DNA of 33,052 nt. Source: Bradyrhizobium sp. Its GTDB lineage: Bacteria > Pseudomonadota > Alphaproteobacteria > Rhizobiales > Xanthobacteraceae. The position numbers and the translations under genes are program-made. Of the stretch, positions 31,973 to 33,052 are shown piece after piece. The first letter of the stretch is position 1, and the number at the start of each line of letters is the position of its first letter. The notes under the pieces are model-generated. The model did no database searches and was not told the origin of the DNA. It worked only from the letters and a program-made list of their open reading frames with translations. Location: the NCBI RefSeq assembly GCF_030693485.1, contig NZ_JAUYAN010000028.1, forward strand, positions 1 through 33,052, given 5' to 3'.

Positions 31973-33052
31973 ATGAGCAACGAAAAAAAGCAATACCGGA
32001 TCGCGGTCATCCCCGGCGACGGTATCGGCAAGGAAGTGGTGCCGGAAGGACTGCGCGTGCTGGAGGTGGCTGCGAAAAAGCACGGGGTGTCCGTGCATTT
32101 CGACCATTTCGATTTTGCCTCCTGGGACTATTACGAAAAGCACGGCGAAATGATGCCGGAGGACTGGAAGGCGAAGATCGGCAAGCACGACGCGATCTAT
32201 TTCGGCGCGGTGGGCTGGCCCGCGAAAATTCCCGATCACATCTCGTTGTGGGGATCGCTGATAAAATTCCGCCGGGAGTTCGACCAGTACGTCAATTTGC
32301 GCCCGGTGCGGCTGATGCCGGGGGTGCCGTCGCCGCTCGTCAATCGCAAGCCCGGCGATATCGATTTCTGGGTGGTGCGTGAAAACACCGAGGGCGAGTA
32401 TTCGTCGGTCGGCGGCCGCATGTTCCCGGACACCGACCGCGAATTCGTCACCCAGCAGACCGTGATGACCCGGGTCGGGGTCGATCGAATTCTGAAGTTT
32501 GCGTTCGAGCTGGCGCAATCGCGGCCGAAGAAGCATCTGACCTCGGCGACCAAATCCAACGGCATCTCCATCACCATGCCGTATTGGGACGAACGCGTGG
32601 AGGCGATGGCGAAGAACTATCCCGGGGTGAAGTGGGACAAGTACCACATCGACATTCTCACCGCGAACTTTGTCCTGCATCCCGACTGGTTCGACGTCGT
32701 GGTCGGCTCCAACCTGTTCGGCGACATTCTCTCCGATCTCGGCCCGGCCTGCACCGGCACCATCGGCATCGCGCCGTCAGGCAACATCAACCCACCCGGC
32801 CTGTTCCCGTCGGTGTTCGAGCCGGTACACGGCTCGGCGCCCGATATCGCGGGGCAGGGCATCGCCAACCCGATCGGCATGATCTGGTCCGGCGCGATGA
32901 TGCTGGAACATCTCGGCGAGAAGGCCGCCGCGGCATCGATCGTCGCCGCGATCGAGCGCACGCTCGGCGAACGCACGCTGCGCACGCGCGATCTCGGCGG
33001 CAATGCCGACACCACGGCGTGCGGCAAGGCGGTGGCTGACATGGTGGAGTAA
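31973..33052 (+). CDS. ttuC: tartrate dehydrogenase / D-malate dehydrogenase (decarboxylating)
   Basis: A complete 359-residue member of the isopropylmalate/isocitrate dehydrogenase family; the stop TAA is the last codon of the window. It has the features of the tartrate/D-malate branch: IPGDGIGKEVVPEG at the N-terminus, the substrate-binding segment GSLIKFRREFDQYVNLRPVR, VRENTEGEYSS, the metal-binding GDILSDLGPACTGTIG, and FEPVHGSAPDI. It oxidises tartrate or D-malate with NAD+ and a divalent metal. ATG 31973 follows AAGGAAA. It closely resembles E. coli DmlA (D-malate dehydrogenase), so dmlA is an equally fair symbol. The 195-base upstream region has short CAATCC direct repeats and an ATTGCAAT palindrome, possibly regulatory. 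Confidence 0.93.
   Translation: MSNEKKQYRIAVIPGDGIGKEVVPEGLRVLEVAAKKHGVSVHFDHFDFASWDYYEKHGEMMPEDWKAKIGKHDAIYFGAVGWPAKIPDHISLWGSLIKFRREFDQYVNLRPVRLMPGVPSPLVNRKPGDIDFWVVRENTEGEYSSVGGRMFPDTDREFVTQQTVMTRVGVDRILKFAFELAQSRPKKHLTSATKSNGISITMPYWDERVEAMAKNYPGVKWDKYHIDILTANFVLHPDWFDVVVGSNLFGDILSDLGPACTGTIGIAPSGNINPPGLFPSVFEPVHGSAPDIAGQGIANPIGMIWSGAMMLEHLGEKAAAASIVAAIERTLGERTLRTRDLGGNADTTACGKAVADMVE

Overview
The window reads as chromosomal DNA of a GC-rich alphaproteobacterium, most likely Bradyrhizobium or a close relative. This is an inference from the strong G/C third-position bias, the dispersed palindromic intergenic repeats, a CYP102-type P450-reductase fusion and a phenylacetate gene set. I see no tRNA, rRNA, insertion sequence, integrase, phage gene or CRISPR array. 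Coding density is high and no gene-free stretch exceeds about 225 bases.

Layout: (1) 1-7611 is a lipid/hydrophobic-substrate block: a 5'-truncated alpha/beta hydrolase, a WS/DGAT wax ester synthase, an epoxide-hydrolase-type enzyme, a self-sufficient cytochrome P450-reductase fusion and a convergent alpha/beta hydrolase. (2) 7739-10596 is a polyhydroxyalkanoate (PHA) module: a short PhaE-like subunit, a class III PhaC synthase and a GNAT acetyltransferase joined by ATGA overlaps, then a phasin with its own upstream palindrome and a clear intrinsic terminator. (3) 10752-13006 carries a DUF445 membrane protein and a paralogue of the truncated hydrolase. (4) 13195-21563 is phenylacetate catabolism: paaX regulator, paaABCDE (ring-epoxidase) on the plus strand, and paaI-paaK plus a Tat-type amidase on the minus strand, converging on paaE. 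PaaK makes phenylacetyl-CoA, PaaABCDE epoxidises it and PaaI salvages CoA; the later steps (paaG, paaZ, paaF, paaH, paaJ) are not in the window. (5) 21713-26003 holds an MDR oxidoreductase, a YeeE/YedE (thiosulfate-type) permease, a hydrolase-OsmC fusion and a sulfite-oxidase-fold protein. (6) 26072-28410 is a [3Fe-4S]-type ferredoxin plus class I P450 pair, divergent from a TetR regulator. (7) 28426-33052 has a cytosolic amidase, a formamidase-like hydrolase, an SDR lacking most catalytic residues and a tartrate/D-malate dehydrogenase ending at the last base.

Two families of palindromic repeats lie between genes. Family A (four loci, eight half-units) shows compensatory GG/CC exchanges in its stem. 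Family B (two copies) has about 30-bp arms. One copy of each lies inside the paaABCDE operon (paaB/paaC and paaD/paaE). I did not find an obviously new defence or mobile system. The best leads are the CYP102 homologue lacking the fatty-acid carboxylate anchor, the PHA module with a translationally coupled acetyltransferase, the Tat amidase in the paaIK operon, the stripped-down SDR, and the repeat-segmented paa operon.
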